Shown here: piece by piece, positions 1 to 5,996 of the stretch | Numbering within the stretch: the first letter of the stretch is position 1 | Layout of the letters: every line of letters begins with the position of its first letter | NCBI GenBank assembly: GCA_020440935.1 | Contig: JAGRNC010000126.1 | Span: forward strand, 1-7,172 | Length of the DNA stretch: 7,172 nt | Direction: 5' to 3' | Source of the DNA: Leptospiraceae bacterium | GTDB lineage: Bacteria > Spirochaetota > Leptospiria > Leptospirales > Leptonemataceae | Notes under the pieces: generated by a model | Told to the model about the DNA's origin: nothing | The model's database searches: none | What the model saw: only the letters and a program-made list of their open reading frames with translations | Program-made: the position numbers and the translations under genes

Positions 1-786
1 ATCCAATCCGATCCAAATCGCCTCAGACAAATCTTGCTGAATCTTCTTGGAAATGCGATTAAATTCACCGAGACCGGGTCCATTGGCATTTCCGTTGACC
101 TGGTTCATGGCAACGTCTTACGATTTGCGATTTCCGATACTGGCATCGGTATTGGTGCAGAATCGATTCGGCATCTATTCCAGCCTTTTACCCAGGGGGA
201 CTCGTCTACTACTCGGCGCTTTGGGGGTAGCGGTCTGGGATTGGCCATTTCGCAAAGGCTGGCAGAGATGCTGGGTGGCAATATTCAGGTGGAAAGTCAG
301 CCGGGCATCGGCAGCACTTTTACTTTGCAAATTCCTGTGGGGGTGCGAACGGCAAACAAGAGCACAGATCCTGCCTTAACGTCGGGGTCAACGACGCATG
401 GTCTCCAAGGCATGCGAATCCTGTTGGTTGAGGATGATCAAGACATTCGGCGCATTGTCCGTAAATACCTGGAAAGAGCTGGAACGAGAGTGGATGAGCT
501 CACAAACGGCCAGGAGGCCCTGGAACGATTAAGCGGATCGGATAGCTACGATTGCGTACTTATGGATATTCAGATGCCCGTGATGGATGGACGAACTGCT
601 GTGCGCGAACTACGTAAGCGTGGATACGATGGACATATCGTGGCAATGACTGCCCATGCGCTCAGTTCAGAGGTGGCGAGTATTCTGGATGCGGGATTTC
701 AGGCCTACCTGGCCAAACCCATCGATAAGGGTCGACTCTATCAGATTATTGCCGAGGCGGCGCGGGGTTCAAACAGCCAGGGTTGA
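1..786 (+). CDS. Hybrid sensor histidine kinase, C-terminal part (HATPase + receiver)
   Basis: The gene enters from the left edge already open, so the start, sensor region and phospho-accepting histidine are not visible; 261 codons remain. Numbering from the window edge, the N box lies near residues 12-24 (LLNLLGNAIKFTE), the G1 box at 46-50 (DTGIG), the F box near 60-64 (FQPFT) and the G2 box at 75-83 (GGSGLGLAI): a complete ATP-binding lid region. After a short linker, a receiver domain covers about 138-255, with an acidic pocket (E144, D145, D146), phospho-acceptor D189 in LMDIQMP, switch T217 and lysine K239 in AKPID. All residues needed for kinase and receiver activity look intact. In such proteins phosphate passes from the histidine to the receiver aspartate, often onward to an Hpt protein; neither an Hpt domain nor a separate regulator is seen here. 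The ligand cannot be inferred. A TTG at 34 lies inside the ATPase domain and is not the start. Confidence 0.93.
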   Translation: MQSDPNRLRQILLNLLGNAIKFTETGSIGISVDLVHGNVLRFAISDTGIGIGAESIRHLFQPFTQGDSSTTRRFGGSGLGLAISQRLAEMLGGNIQVESQPGIGSTFTLQIPVGVRTANKSTDPALTSGSTTHGLQGMRILLVEDDQDIRRIVRKYLERAGTRVDELTNGQEALERLSGSDSYDCVLMDIQMPVMDGRTAVRELRKRGYDGHIVAMTAHALSSEVASILDAGFQAYLAKPIDKGRLYQIIAEAARGSNSQG

Positions 787-806
787 AAAGCGCCGTCACG
801 GACAGC
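785..806 (-). terminator. Weak candidate terminator of the lipoprotein gene
   Basis: On the minus strand, positions 806-801 pair with 797-792 (six pairs, one G-U) around a 3-base loop, followed by four U at 789-786. The hairpin overlaps the lipoprotein stop codon (798-796). Stem and U tract are both short, so it may be chance. No better terminator is visible between the two convergent stop codons. Confidence 0.22.
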
Positions 807-2058
807 CGGTGGTAGTACTTGCTCCGCAGGCGCAAGCTATAGACATAGTGGTATGCTGACCAATGGAAAATGGAATTTCCGATAGAACTTTCTCTGGATA
901 GCCATCGTACACTTCATCGTATCGACATTGTAGAACGTAATTCCCGGGAAGCAGTTCAGTCAAGACGTTGTCCCCTCCATTCCTGACCGGAGTGGCGGCT
1001 AGAGGAAGCAGATCTCTGTCTTTATTACAGACCACTGCGCCGGTGGGATCAATACATTCCCCCGCATAATAGACAGCATAATAATGACGGGTACTGGCCG
1101 TGCCGCCCGTAATCTGGAGCGAGCTTGTGTAATCGGGGTAGAACAATCTAGCGCGAGTCAATGCATTTCCGCCCATGTCGAATTCGCCGCTGTGTTCTAC
1201 ACGCCAATCACTGATACCTACTACGGTAAAGTAGTTACCGTTTGAATCAGGGAAGCTGTGCACCATCAAGTTCTCCTTGATGTTGGTTCGAATCTCCAGT
1301 ACAAGCGAAGCGTACCCATCATAGACCTGCATGCTTTCCTGCTGCCCCGGAAATGTCGTATGGTGGAGTGGAAACCATTGCGGAGGCAGAGCAGCTTTTA
1401 CCGCTGCATCAACACCGGCATCATAGTTTAGCAGGGGAAGGACCTCTGTTCCCGATACATCGTTATTGTCGAATCGTCCCAGTGGTACGACGCCTTCGCG
1501 CTTGGAAAAGCCAGTAAAGAAACTACGCATGAAGATTCCGGCATGCGTATATCCGCCCGGTCCCACATCACGGGAAGGATACAGGGCACCGGTCCCGTTA
1601 AAGAACTCGATGTAATTAATAATACCGCCCGTGTCGGAACAGGAGTCATTCTCTGCAACAAAGCTGTAGAGCTGGCTGCAATAAACCTGGCGTGTAGTAG
1701 ATACAACATCCCAGAATTCTTTTGCATCGCGCGCCGAAGTGATCTCATATAGATTGCTCAGATAACCTTTTGTGCTAAGGCGGATCTCGCCAATGTCCAT
1801 GTAGATGGGAAGATTGCTGTATGCCGGTACTCCGGCTGTGTCCAGAACCTCGGTAGTCGGCGAATCATCGTCCAGAAATAGTGTATTGTTGTTAATCTCT
1901 GCAAAGTCCAATGGGCGATCGGTGGCATACGTTCCCTTAACGATGACGACCATGCGGTTGTTAATCAGAGCCGATAGCAGCGGATCATCGCCCGAGGAAC
2001 AGCTCACAGTAACTGCGGCGAGGGCCAGAGCGAGAATTGTTTTGTATTTCTTTACCAT
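796..2058 (-). CDS. Putative lipoprotein of unknown function, cysteine-rich at the C-terminus
   Basis: This 420-residue protein has a lipoprotein signal: basic MVKKYK, a hydrophobic stretch at 8-18, then VTVSC with the lipidated cysteine at residue 20. The lipobox lacks the usual Leu at -3 but has Val at -4 and Ser at -1, which fits the relaxed spirochaetal pattern. The mature part starts SSGDD and is rich in Asp, Asn, Gly, Thr and aromatics, suggesting a beta-rich, surface or periplasm-facing protein. It has eight further cysteines (127, 140, 335, 344, 378, 409, 411, 419), three of them in the last dozen residues. I recognise no domain. It starts 24 bp downstream of the beta-barrel gene on the same strand, so the two are probably co-transcribed and may act together at the outer membrane. 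No strong Shine-Dalgarno precedes the ATG. Its stop lies 9 bp from the stop of the convergent kinase gene. The lipoprotein call is fairly secure; function is unknown. Confidence 0.8.
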   Translation of the reverse strand: MVKKYKTILALALAAVTVSCSSGDDPLLSALINNRMVVIVKGTYATDRPLDFAEINNNTLFLDDDSPTTEVLDTAGVPAYSNLPIYMDIGEIRLSTKGYLSNLYEITSARDAKEFWDVVSTTRQVYCSQLYSFVAENDSCSDTGGIINYIEFFNGTGALYPSRDVGPGGYTHAGIFMRSFFTGFSKREGVVPLGRFDNNDVSGTEVLPLLNYDAGVDAAVKAALPPQWFPLHHTTFPGQQESMQVYDGYASLVLEIRTNIKENLMVHSFPDSNGNYFTVVGISDWRVEHSGEFDMGGNALTRARLFYPDYTSSLQITGGTASTRHYYAVYYAGECIDPTGAVVCNKDRDLLPLAATPVRNGGDNVLTELLPGNYVLQCRYDEVYDGYPEKVLSEIPFSIGQHTTMSIACACGASTTTGCP

Positions 2059-2082
2059 AGGTCTGACGCAGTTCCGAATACT

Positions 2083-2706
2083 CTAAAGAATAAAACTCAC
2101 CATTAGTCCAAAGTGATAGAAGCCGCCGTCCCGTAATTCATAGGTGCGATTCTGCATATACCTGGCATTGGAGGTTCCGGGGTAGAAATATCCAAGCTGG
2201 GCTTCCAGGGGTGGCTGACGATGGCTGTCAATGATGTAGTCCGCATCCAGCCGTAGGCCCACACGGAATCGACGACTGGCCAGCAATGACATTTCCAGAC
2301 CGCCATAGATCATTGGGTCCCAGCCATTTCTGTTCTGTGGGCGGACTTCCAGATAGGAGGCGCCGGCGCCCAGTTTGGCCATAACTTGCAATCGAAAAGG
2401 CAATGGCAGCGGATATACCAGGGCGCCATACACGGGCGCCGAAACGAGCAGCTGGGTGGTCTCGGAGAAATAAGTAGTATAGGAAAAACCAAATTCGGTA
2501 TAGAAAATCCAGGGCCAGGAAATCCGGTAAAACATACCGCCGCCCACATTGGAATCCAGTACATCGTCGTACGGCGTGGAGGGGAAAGGGAAGGACCCCC
2601 CTAGCCACATTCCAATCTCATGCTTCAGATGCTCTGTTTCCCGAGCTTGAAGTCCGACCGGAAACAGCGCAGAAACAAGAATTATGGCAGAAATCAATCT
2701 ACGCAC
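2083..2706 (-). CDS. Putative small outer-membrane beta-barrel protein
   Basis: The protein has 207 residues and starts with GTG. This is the only sensible start: an in-frame stop lies 15 bp upstream, and the resulting N-terminus is a textbook signal peptide (MRR, hydrophobic 4-19, likely cleavage after LQA at residue 21). The mature part of about 186 residues alternates short amphipathic, aromatic-rich segments (for example around 57-62, 67-80, 88-101, 106-119, 133-141 and 146-159) with polar loops. It ends in an amphipathic strand, HFGLMVSFIL, resembling a final strand with a hydrophobic last residue. Size and pattern suit an eight-stranded barrel of the OmpA/Opa-like type. No enzyme motif and no cysteine is present. 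It lies 88 bp after truA and 24 bp before the lipoprotein gene, so barrel and lipoprotein probably form a transcription unit. No clear Shine-Dalgarno precedes the GTG, so expression may be modest or structure-dependent. The exact family is not recognised. Confidence 0.75.
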   Translation of the reverse strand: MRRLISAIILVSALFPVGLQARETEHLKHEIGMWLGGSFPFPSTPYDDVLDSNVGGGMFYRISWPWIFYTEFGFSYTTYFSETTQLLVSAPVYGALVYPLPLPFRLQVMAKLGAGASYLEVRPQNRNGWDPMIYGGLEMSLLASRRFRVGLRLDADYIIDSHRQPPLEAQLGYFYPGTSNARYMQNRTYELRDGGFYHFGLMVSFIL

Positions 2707-2728
2707 GGTGAATAGAACATTTCATGTG

Positions 2729-2774
2729 GGGCCGATTTGCGGTCCATCGGAATTTCCCGACTCGGCTTCGGCCC
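2729..2774 (-). promoter_or_regulatory. Structured leader between truA and the barrel gene (candidate)
   Basis: An inverted repeat of seven bases (GGGCCGA at 2729-2735, TCGGCCC at 2768-2774) encloses a second hairpin at 2747-2760 (TCGG/CCGA plus an inner G-U on the minus strand). It lies 23-68 bases before the barrel GTG. No U tract follows, so it is not a standard terminator. It could be a leader structure, a processing site or chance. Confidence 0.25.
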
Positions 2775-2794
2775 TATGGGCAGGCAGGTTCGGC

Positions 2795-3619
2795 CTATTT
2801 GCGAGATCGAAATTCAGGGTATCCGGAAAGAGTGCACAGACCGGCTTCCTGAAAAGAGCGATCGGCCGGATAATAAGCCCGCCTGAAATAGAGGCCCGAT
2901 GCAGGCGCGGTGGGACCTGCCCGATTTCGATCTCGCGATTCCAGAATTCCGCGCAGGATATCCCGGCCTTCTTCGCCGGGCTGTTCCTTCGCCAGTTGAA
3001 GCATGGTTCCCACCATAATGCGAATCATGTTGTGCAAGAATGCATTGCCTCGAATACGAATAGAAAGAAGCCATTGTCCGCTGATGCGATCGTATTGGTT
3101 CCGAACCAGGATTCGATCCAGGTATCGGCGAGTAGGCTCCTGCAGATACTCCGGCCGAGTAAAGGCGCCAAAATCTCTTTCCCCCAGTAATTCCGGCGTC
3201 ATACTTCGCAGAGCGCTGGCCTCCGGCGCTTCCTTATTGCGCCAAACTCGACCTTCGAGAAACGGATGCCGCAGATTCGAGCGATGAATTAAGTATTCGT
3301 ATTCCCGCGCAATGCACTGAAACCGTGGATGGAAGTCAGAGGGAGCTGGATCGACGTTCAGAATGCTCAGGCCCTCTGGAGTGAGTGCATTTAAAGAAGG
3401 AAGCAGTCGGTCGCGATGATCCGGAACGGCAAAGCTGACGACCTGGCCCGTGGCATGAACTCCCGAATCCGTCCGGCCGCAGCCCTGGACGGTAATGTTT
3501 TCTTTATATATAGTAAAGAGCGCCTCTTCCAGACTGCCCTGCACGGTCTGTGCATCGTTCTGACGTTGGAATCCGGCGAATCGAGGCCCGTCGTAGGCGA
3601 CCGTAGCCCAGAGAATCAT
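2795..3619 (-). CDS. truA: tRNA pseudouridine synthase A (TruA)
   Basis: This 274-residue protein matches the TruA family in length (about 270 in E. coli) and motifs. TruA converts uridines 38-40 in the anticodon stem-loop of many tRNAs to pseudouridine, in the cytoplasm. Visible landmarks are the N-terminal AYDGPRFAGFQRQ segment (8-20), the catalytic motif GRTDSGVHA with the essential aspartate at residue 51, REYEYLI (105-111), DFGAF (149-153), RGNAFLHNMIR (190-200), and near the C-terminus AGPTAPASGLY (234-244), which closes the active site. The ATG overlaps the upstream DUF2225 stop by one base (TGATG), implying translational coupling; no good independent Shine-Dalgarno is seen and a GC-rich hairpin sits directly upstream. 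The gene is intact. This is the most secure functional call in the window. Confidence 0.97.
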   Translation of the reverse strand: MILWATVAYDGPRFAGFQRQNDAQTVQGSLEEALFTIYKENITVQGCGRTDSGVHATGQVVSFAVPDHRDRLLPSLNALTPEGLSILNVDPAPSDFHPRFQCIAREYEYLIHRSNLRHPFLEGRVWRNKEAPEASALRSMTPELLGERDFGAFTRPEYLQEPTRRYLDRILVRNQYDRISGQWLLSIRIRGNAFLHNMIRIMVGTMLQLAKEQPGEEGRDILRGILESRDRNRAGPTAPASGLYFRRAYYPADRSFQEAGLCTLSGYPEFRSRK

Positions 3620-4551
3620 CAGCCGGCCGTTTCTGCCGGCTCGCCCGTAAGGGATTCCAACCGCTCAGAAATAAGCTCATATAAATCTTTGGCCATATCC
3701 ATCAAGACCGAAGGCTTACTCTTGGAGGCCTTTCCCATGCCATACAGCTTGCCCAGATGTCTTTTGCAAAGATCGAGCAACTTGATTTGCTGCTGCGGGT
3801 CTTTCGTTAGCGCATCCAGGTATTTGTTGGTCAGGAATCCATTTAGATACACCACCCCATCAAATCCCCAGTTATTGTCTGTGTCCGGACCAAGAAGGTT
3901 GATGAATTGTTCGTGTGGTTCGCTACCGGTGGACATAATTTCGAGGGTGGGCTGGTAGTAGCGCACAGCCTTCGTGTACATAAAATCTCGAATCTTATCG
4001 AATCCCATCTTAGGGAACTCTTCGTCCATATCGTTAAAGAGCCAGGCCGCCCGCAGCGAACAGATGGCTTTTTTGGGTGTGGGGGCTGCGTTGTAGCCGC
4101 GGTGCTGGTAGCAGTCTATGGCAAGCAGATAGGAGGCTGCCCCCAGAACCAGATTTCGGTTCTCATTAAAGTCCACCGGTCCAACGATCTTCTCGATACC
4201 GGTGCGGCGCTGCAGAGTGGCCTTCTTGAGGTTCTCGATTTCATCAGATTGCACCTGATTAAAATCCTTTGGAAAGGAAGAATACAGGCATTGCGGGCAG
4301 GTAACAATCTGGTAGGCCTGCGGATAGATGCGGCCGTATTTCTTGGATAAATCGTAAAGGCGACGTAATTCGGGTGTGAGCTTTCCGGCAATCAGTCGCC
4401 CTCCGCCTGAGTGCAACTGCTCAATCTGGAATTCATGATGACACAAAGGACATCGAGTGATATCCTTGGACTTGTAGGAAATGGATTTTACCCGTTGATC
4501 CTTGACGCGCATAGCTAATGCTTCTATCGGCCGGGCGAAAATGGCTACCAT
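3619..4551 (-). CDS. DUF2225 zinc-ribbon-like protein
   Basis: This 310-residue cytoplasmic protein has two CxxC pairs, C34/C37 (CPLCHHEF) and C85/C88 (CPQCLYSSF), about 50 residues apart. With the intervening basic region and the following F-P-K-D-F, this is the pattern of DUF2225 proteins and suggests one bound zinc. From about residue 105 on it looks helical (ENLKKATLQRR, AASYLLAIDCY, ICSLRAAWLF, KYLDALTKD, LLDLCKRHLGKLYGMG), with a spacing reminiscent of TPR-like helix pairs; that part is inference. The family has no established biochemical role known to me. The start could be ATG at 4551, preceded by a weak GGA, or the second Met, 14 (4512); the family core begins near residue 25, so either is possible. 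It is the first gene of the minus-strand block and is coupled to truA by a one-base overlap, which hints at a role linked to translation but does not show one. Confidence 0.85.
   Translation of the reverse strand: MVAIFARPIEALAMRVKDQRVKSISYKSKDITRCPLCHHEFQIEQLHSGGGRLIAGKLTPELRRLYDLSKKYGRIYPQAYQIVTCPQCLYSSFPKDFNQVQSDEIENLKKATLQRRTGIEKIVGPVDFNENRNLVLGAASYLLAIDCYQHRGYNAAPTPKKAICSLRAAWLFNDMDEEFPKMGFDKIRDFMYTKAVRYYQPTLEIMSTGSEPHEQFINLLGPDTDNNWGFDGVVYLNGFLTNKYLDALTKDPQQQIKLLDLCKRHLGKLYGMGKASKSKPSVLMDMAKDLYELISERLESLTGEPAETAG
3621..3641 (-). promoter_or_regulatory. GC-rich hairpin at the DUF2225/truA junction
   Basis: The last codons of the DUF2225 gene form a perfect 7-bp stem on the minus strand (AGCCGGC with GCCGGCT, loop of 7), ending on the first base of the TGA that overlaps the truA ATG. 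It covers the place where a truA ribosome binding site would lie. Ribosomes finishing the upstream gene would melt it, so it may enforce coupled translation. No U tract follows, which argues against a terminator. Confidence 0.4.
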
Positions 4552-4678
4552 AATTCCGTTTTTCGGGCATGGCGTTTTTTCAATGCAGAGCCTCCGGGGC
4601 CCCTTTTTTTCGTAAGGGGTACTGTCAGGTTCGAACCCCGGAACACCGATACTTGTAGAGACTATTTAGGGGAACACT
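4552..4678. promoter_or_regulatory. Divergent intergenic region with alternating G4/C4 tracts
   Basis: These 127 bp separate the divergently read DUF2225 gene (-) and the 366-aa exported protein gene (+), so promoters for both should lie here or just inside the genes. I cannot point to a convincing -35/-10 pair on either strand; GATACT at 4648-4653 (+) is a poor -10 match. The region holds GGGGCCCC (4596-4603), a T7 run (4604-4610), GGGG (4616-4619), the perfect 10-bp palindrome GGTTCGAACC (4628-4637), CCCC (4636-4639), and GGGG of the downstream ribosome binding site (4669-4672). These allow several mutually exclusive short helices. Confidence 0.45.
4668..4673 (+). promoter_or_regulatory. 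Ribosome binding site AGGGGA
   Basis: AGGGGA ends five bases before the ATG at 4679, a strong Shine-Dalgarno at good spacing that fixes the start of the exported-protein gene. Its four G could pair with CCCC at 4636-4639. Confidence 0.8.
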
Positions 4679-5779
4679 ATGAACCGCAAAGGAATTACAT
4701 TTGCATTGATTTTGTCGCTTCTGGCGGCCAGCTACGTTAAGGCCGAATCGGTGGGCGAAAAAGCCTACGAGAAGCGCAATGAACTAATCCTCATTCTGCG
4801 CAAGCTCCGCCCAATGGTGTACAACTTTCCCTGCGAGCCACTGCCCGAATGTCTGCCCAAGGATATCAATGAGCAGCGCGCCAACCCGGGAGTAAACGTT
4901 ACCAAGTATCGTGACATCAAACGGATCTATCAGGAAGGGCTGATCTATCTATTTGAGCGAAATTTCATCAACTCCTACAGCCGATTTCTGGAAGCCCAGG
5001 CACGACTGGACAATTTACTGGAAGGCCTGTCGCAGCAATATATCGACCGCACCGAAATCATGATTCGCGAGTCCATCGAGCGAAAGAATCCCAACGATCC
5101 GCGGGATACTTCCGTGGTGGATATTTCCATCGATTATGGACCAAATTCCAAGCTGCGTCGAGATTTTGACAAAGACCGCGAAATCCCCACCGATGTTCGC
5201 CGATATGATCCGCGCAATTATCATTACGTGGAAAACAAGTATCGAATCGAAGCGAACATGAAAAAGGGATACGAAATGCTGGGGCTGGCCAAACAGGCCC
5301 GCCTGGATGCAGTGCAAATTGGCCGGGAATTACCCGCAGGACGTACTCTAAGTCCACGGCAGTTGCAGAAGCGAATCGAAGGTTACCTGGATTCTATTGA
5401 GCTGGCCCGCAAAGCGAAGCTAAATGCAGAGTTCATCTTTGCGCTGAAATACCCCTACGAAAACTACTATATGCTGAACCCCACCGGCAAGACCGAGGCC
5501 CTGGATGGCGAACAAGCGGAAATTCCCACGATTCACGGCGTTCAAATGAACTGGTCCAAGAATCCGTACGCCTTTCCCAAGAAGCTTCACCCGATCTTTG
5601 ATCTTCGGGTTCCCGAGAAATGGCATCGGGACACCGTGGATGCGCGAGAAATGCGATTTGACGACGAAGTGGATGTAAATCTGCGATTCCGATATCACAA
5701 GGAAGGACAGAAGCCGGTAGAGATTCTGAAAGACGAAGACGGAAAGAATCTAAACTCCAAGCCGAATCCAGGTCTTTAA
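4679..5779 (+). CDS. Exported protein of unknown function, charged and helical
   Basis: This 366-residue protein has a clear signal peptide (MNRKG, hydrophobic 7-18, likely cleavage after VKA at residue 22) and no lipobox cysteine, so a periplasmic or secreted location is likely. The mature chain is very rich in Lys, Arg, Glu and Asp and has only two cysteines, C52 and C58, in PCEPLPEC, which may form a disulfide. Helical segments are suggested at about 25-45, 76-136, 191-215 and 226-256; KRIYQEGLIYLFERNFINSY (81-100) and KKGYEMLGLAKQARLDA (195-211) look like TPR-type helices, but no clean repeat can be asserted. The C-terminal third (about 258-366) is rich in Tyr, Pro, Asn and charged residues and lacks long hydrophobic stretches, so there is no membrane anchor. 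I recognise no known family. It is a single-gene unit with its own ribosome binding site and a strong terminator 50 bp after the stop. Base composition resembles its neighbours. Confidence 0.82.
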   Translation: MNRKGITFALILSLLAASYVKAESVGEKAYEKRNELILILRKLRPMVYNFPCEPLPECLPKDINEQRANPGVNVTKYRDIKRIYQEGLIYLFERNFINSYSRFLEAQARLDNLLEGLSQQYIDRTEIMIRESIERKNPNDPRDTSVVDISIDYGPNSKLRRDFDKDREIPTDVRRYDPRNYHYVENKYRIEANMKKGYEMLGLAKQARLDAVQIGRELPAGRTLSPRQLQKRIEGYLDSIELARKAKLNAEFIFALKYPYENYYMLNPTGKTEALDGEQAEIPTIHGVQMNWSKNPYAFPKKLHPIFDLRVPEKWHRDTVDAREMRFDDEVDVNLRFRYHKEGQKPVEILKDEDGKNLNSKPNPGL

Positions 5780-5825
5780 GACCTCACCTGGCAACTCCAG
5801 TGCGCGATGCCTGAGTCCCGCGCAT

Positions 5826-5860
5826 AAAAAAAGGCCACCTTTGCGGGTGGCCTTTCTTGT
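5826..5860. terminator. Strong bidirectional intrinsic terminator
   Basis: A perfect 10-bp stem (5830-5839 with 5846-5855, GGCCACC/GGTGGCC core) has a 6-base loop. Read on the minus strand it is followed by an unbroken U run (seven A at 5826-5832 on plus, partly in the stem); on the plus strand by TTTCTTGTTT. It sits between convergent genes and should end both the 4679-5779 transcript and the TMEM43-family transcript. Confidence 0.92.
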
Positions 5861-5866
5861 TTGGCG

Positions 5867-5972
5867 GAAGCCAGCCGAGCACGGCCGACTTCTTTGTTTT
5901 CTTTCATTAGTAGAATCGAATCGCCATCACGGCAGATGAATTATGCCATCCGCCACGATGGTGACTCCGATT
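5867..5972 (-). ncRNA. Candidate structured RNA in the 3' UTR of the TMEM43-family gene
   Basis: Two hairpins precede the terminator on the minus strand. The first pairs 5946-5967 with 5918-5939 over 22 positions (16 Watson-Crick, 5 G-U, 1 mismatch) around a 6-base loop. It extends by four more pairs (5969-5972 with 5914-5917) past a single bulged base, 5968. The second pairs 5882-5892 with 5867-5877 (9 Watson-Crick, 2 G-U) around a 4-base loop. Seven of the eight imperfect pairs are G-U on this strand and A-C on the other, pointing to minus-strand RNA. With the terminator this gives three stem-loops ending in U's, downstream of the stop at 5997. It could be a 3'-UTR-derived small RNA, an independent small RNA or a stability element; no known RNA family is recognised. 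Confidence 0.4.
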
Positions 5973-5996
5973 ACCCGCAGTAAATCGATGCCTGCC

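Noticed and set aside
2684..4350. Long plus-strand open frames (2684-3190, 3416-3958, 3907-4350) opposite truA and the DUF2225 gene
   Set aside because: They lie antisense to well-supported genes, lack recognisable domains or ribosome binding sites, and have the composition expected of the reverse complement of coding sequence.
4594..4610. GGGGCCCC followed by T7 read as an intrinsic terminator on the plus strand
   Set aside because: The palindrome has no loop and cannot fold into a hairpin as such; no plus-strand gene precedes it, so a terminator has nothing to end there.
4622..4646. tRNA T-arm-like motif (GGTTCGAACC followed by CCGG)
   Set aside because: The T stem would have a mismatch and a wobble, no acceptor, D or anticodon stems can be formed with the surrounding bases on either strand, and there is no CCA end.
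5914..5972. The large 3'-UTR hairpin as an intrinsic terminator
   Set aside because: No U tract follows it on either strand; the genuine terminator is at 5830-5855.
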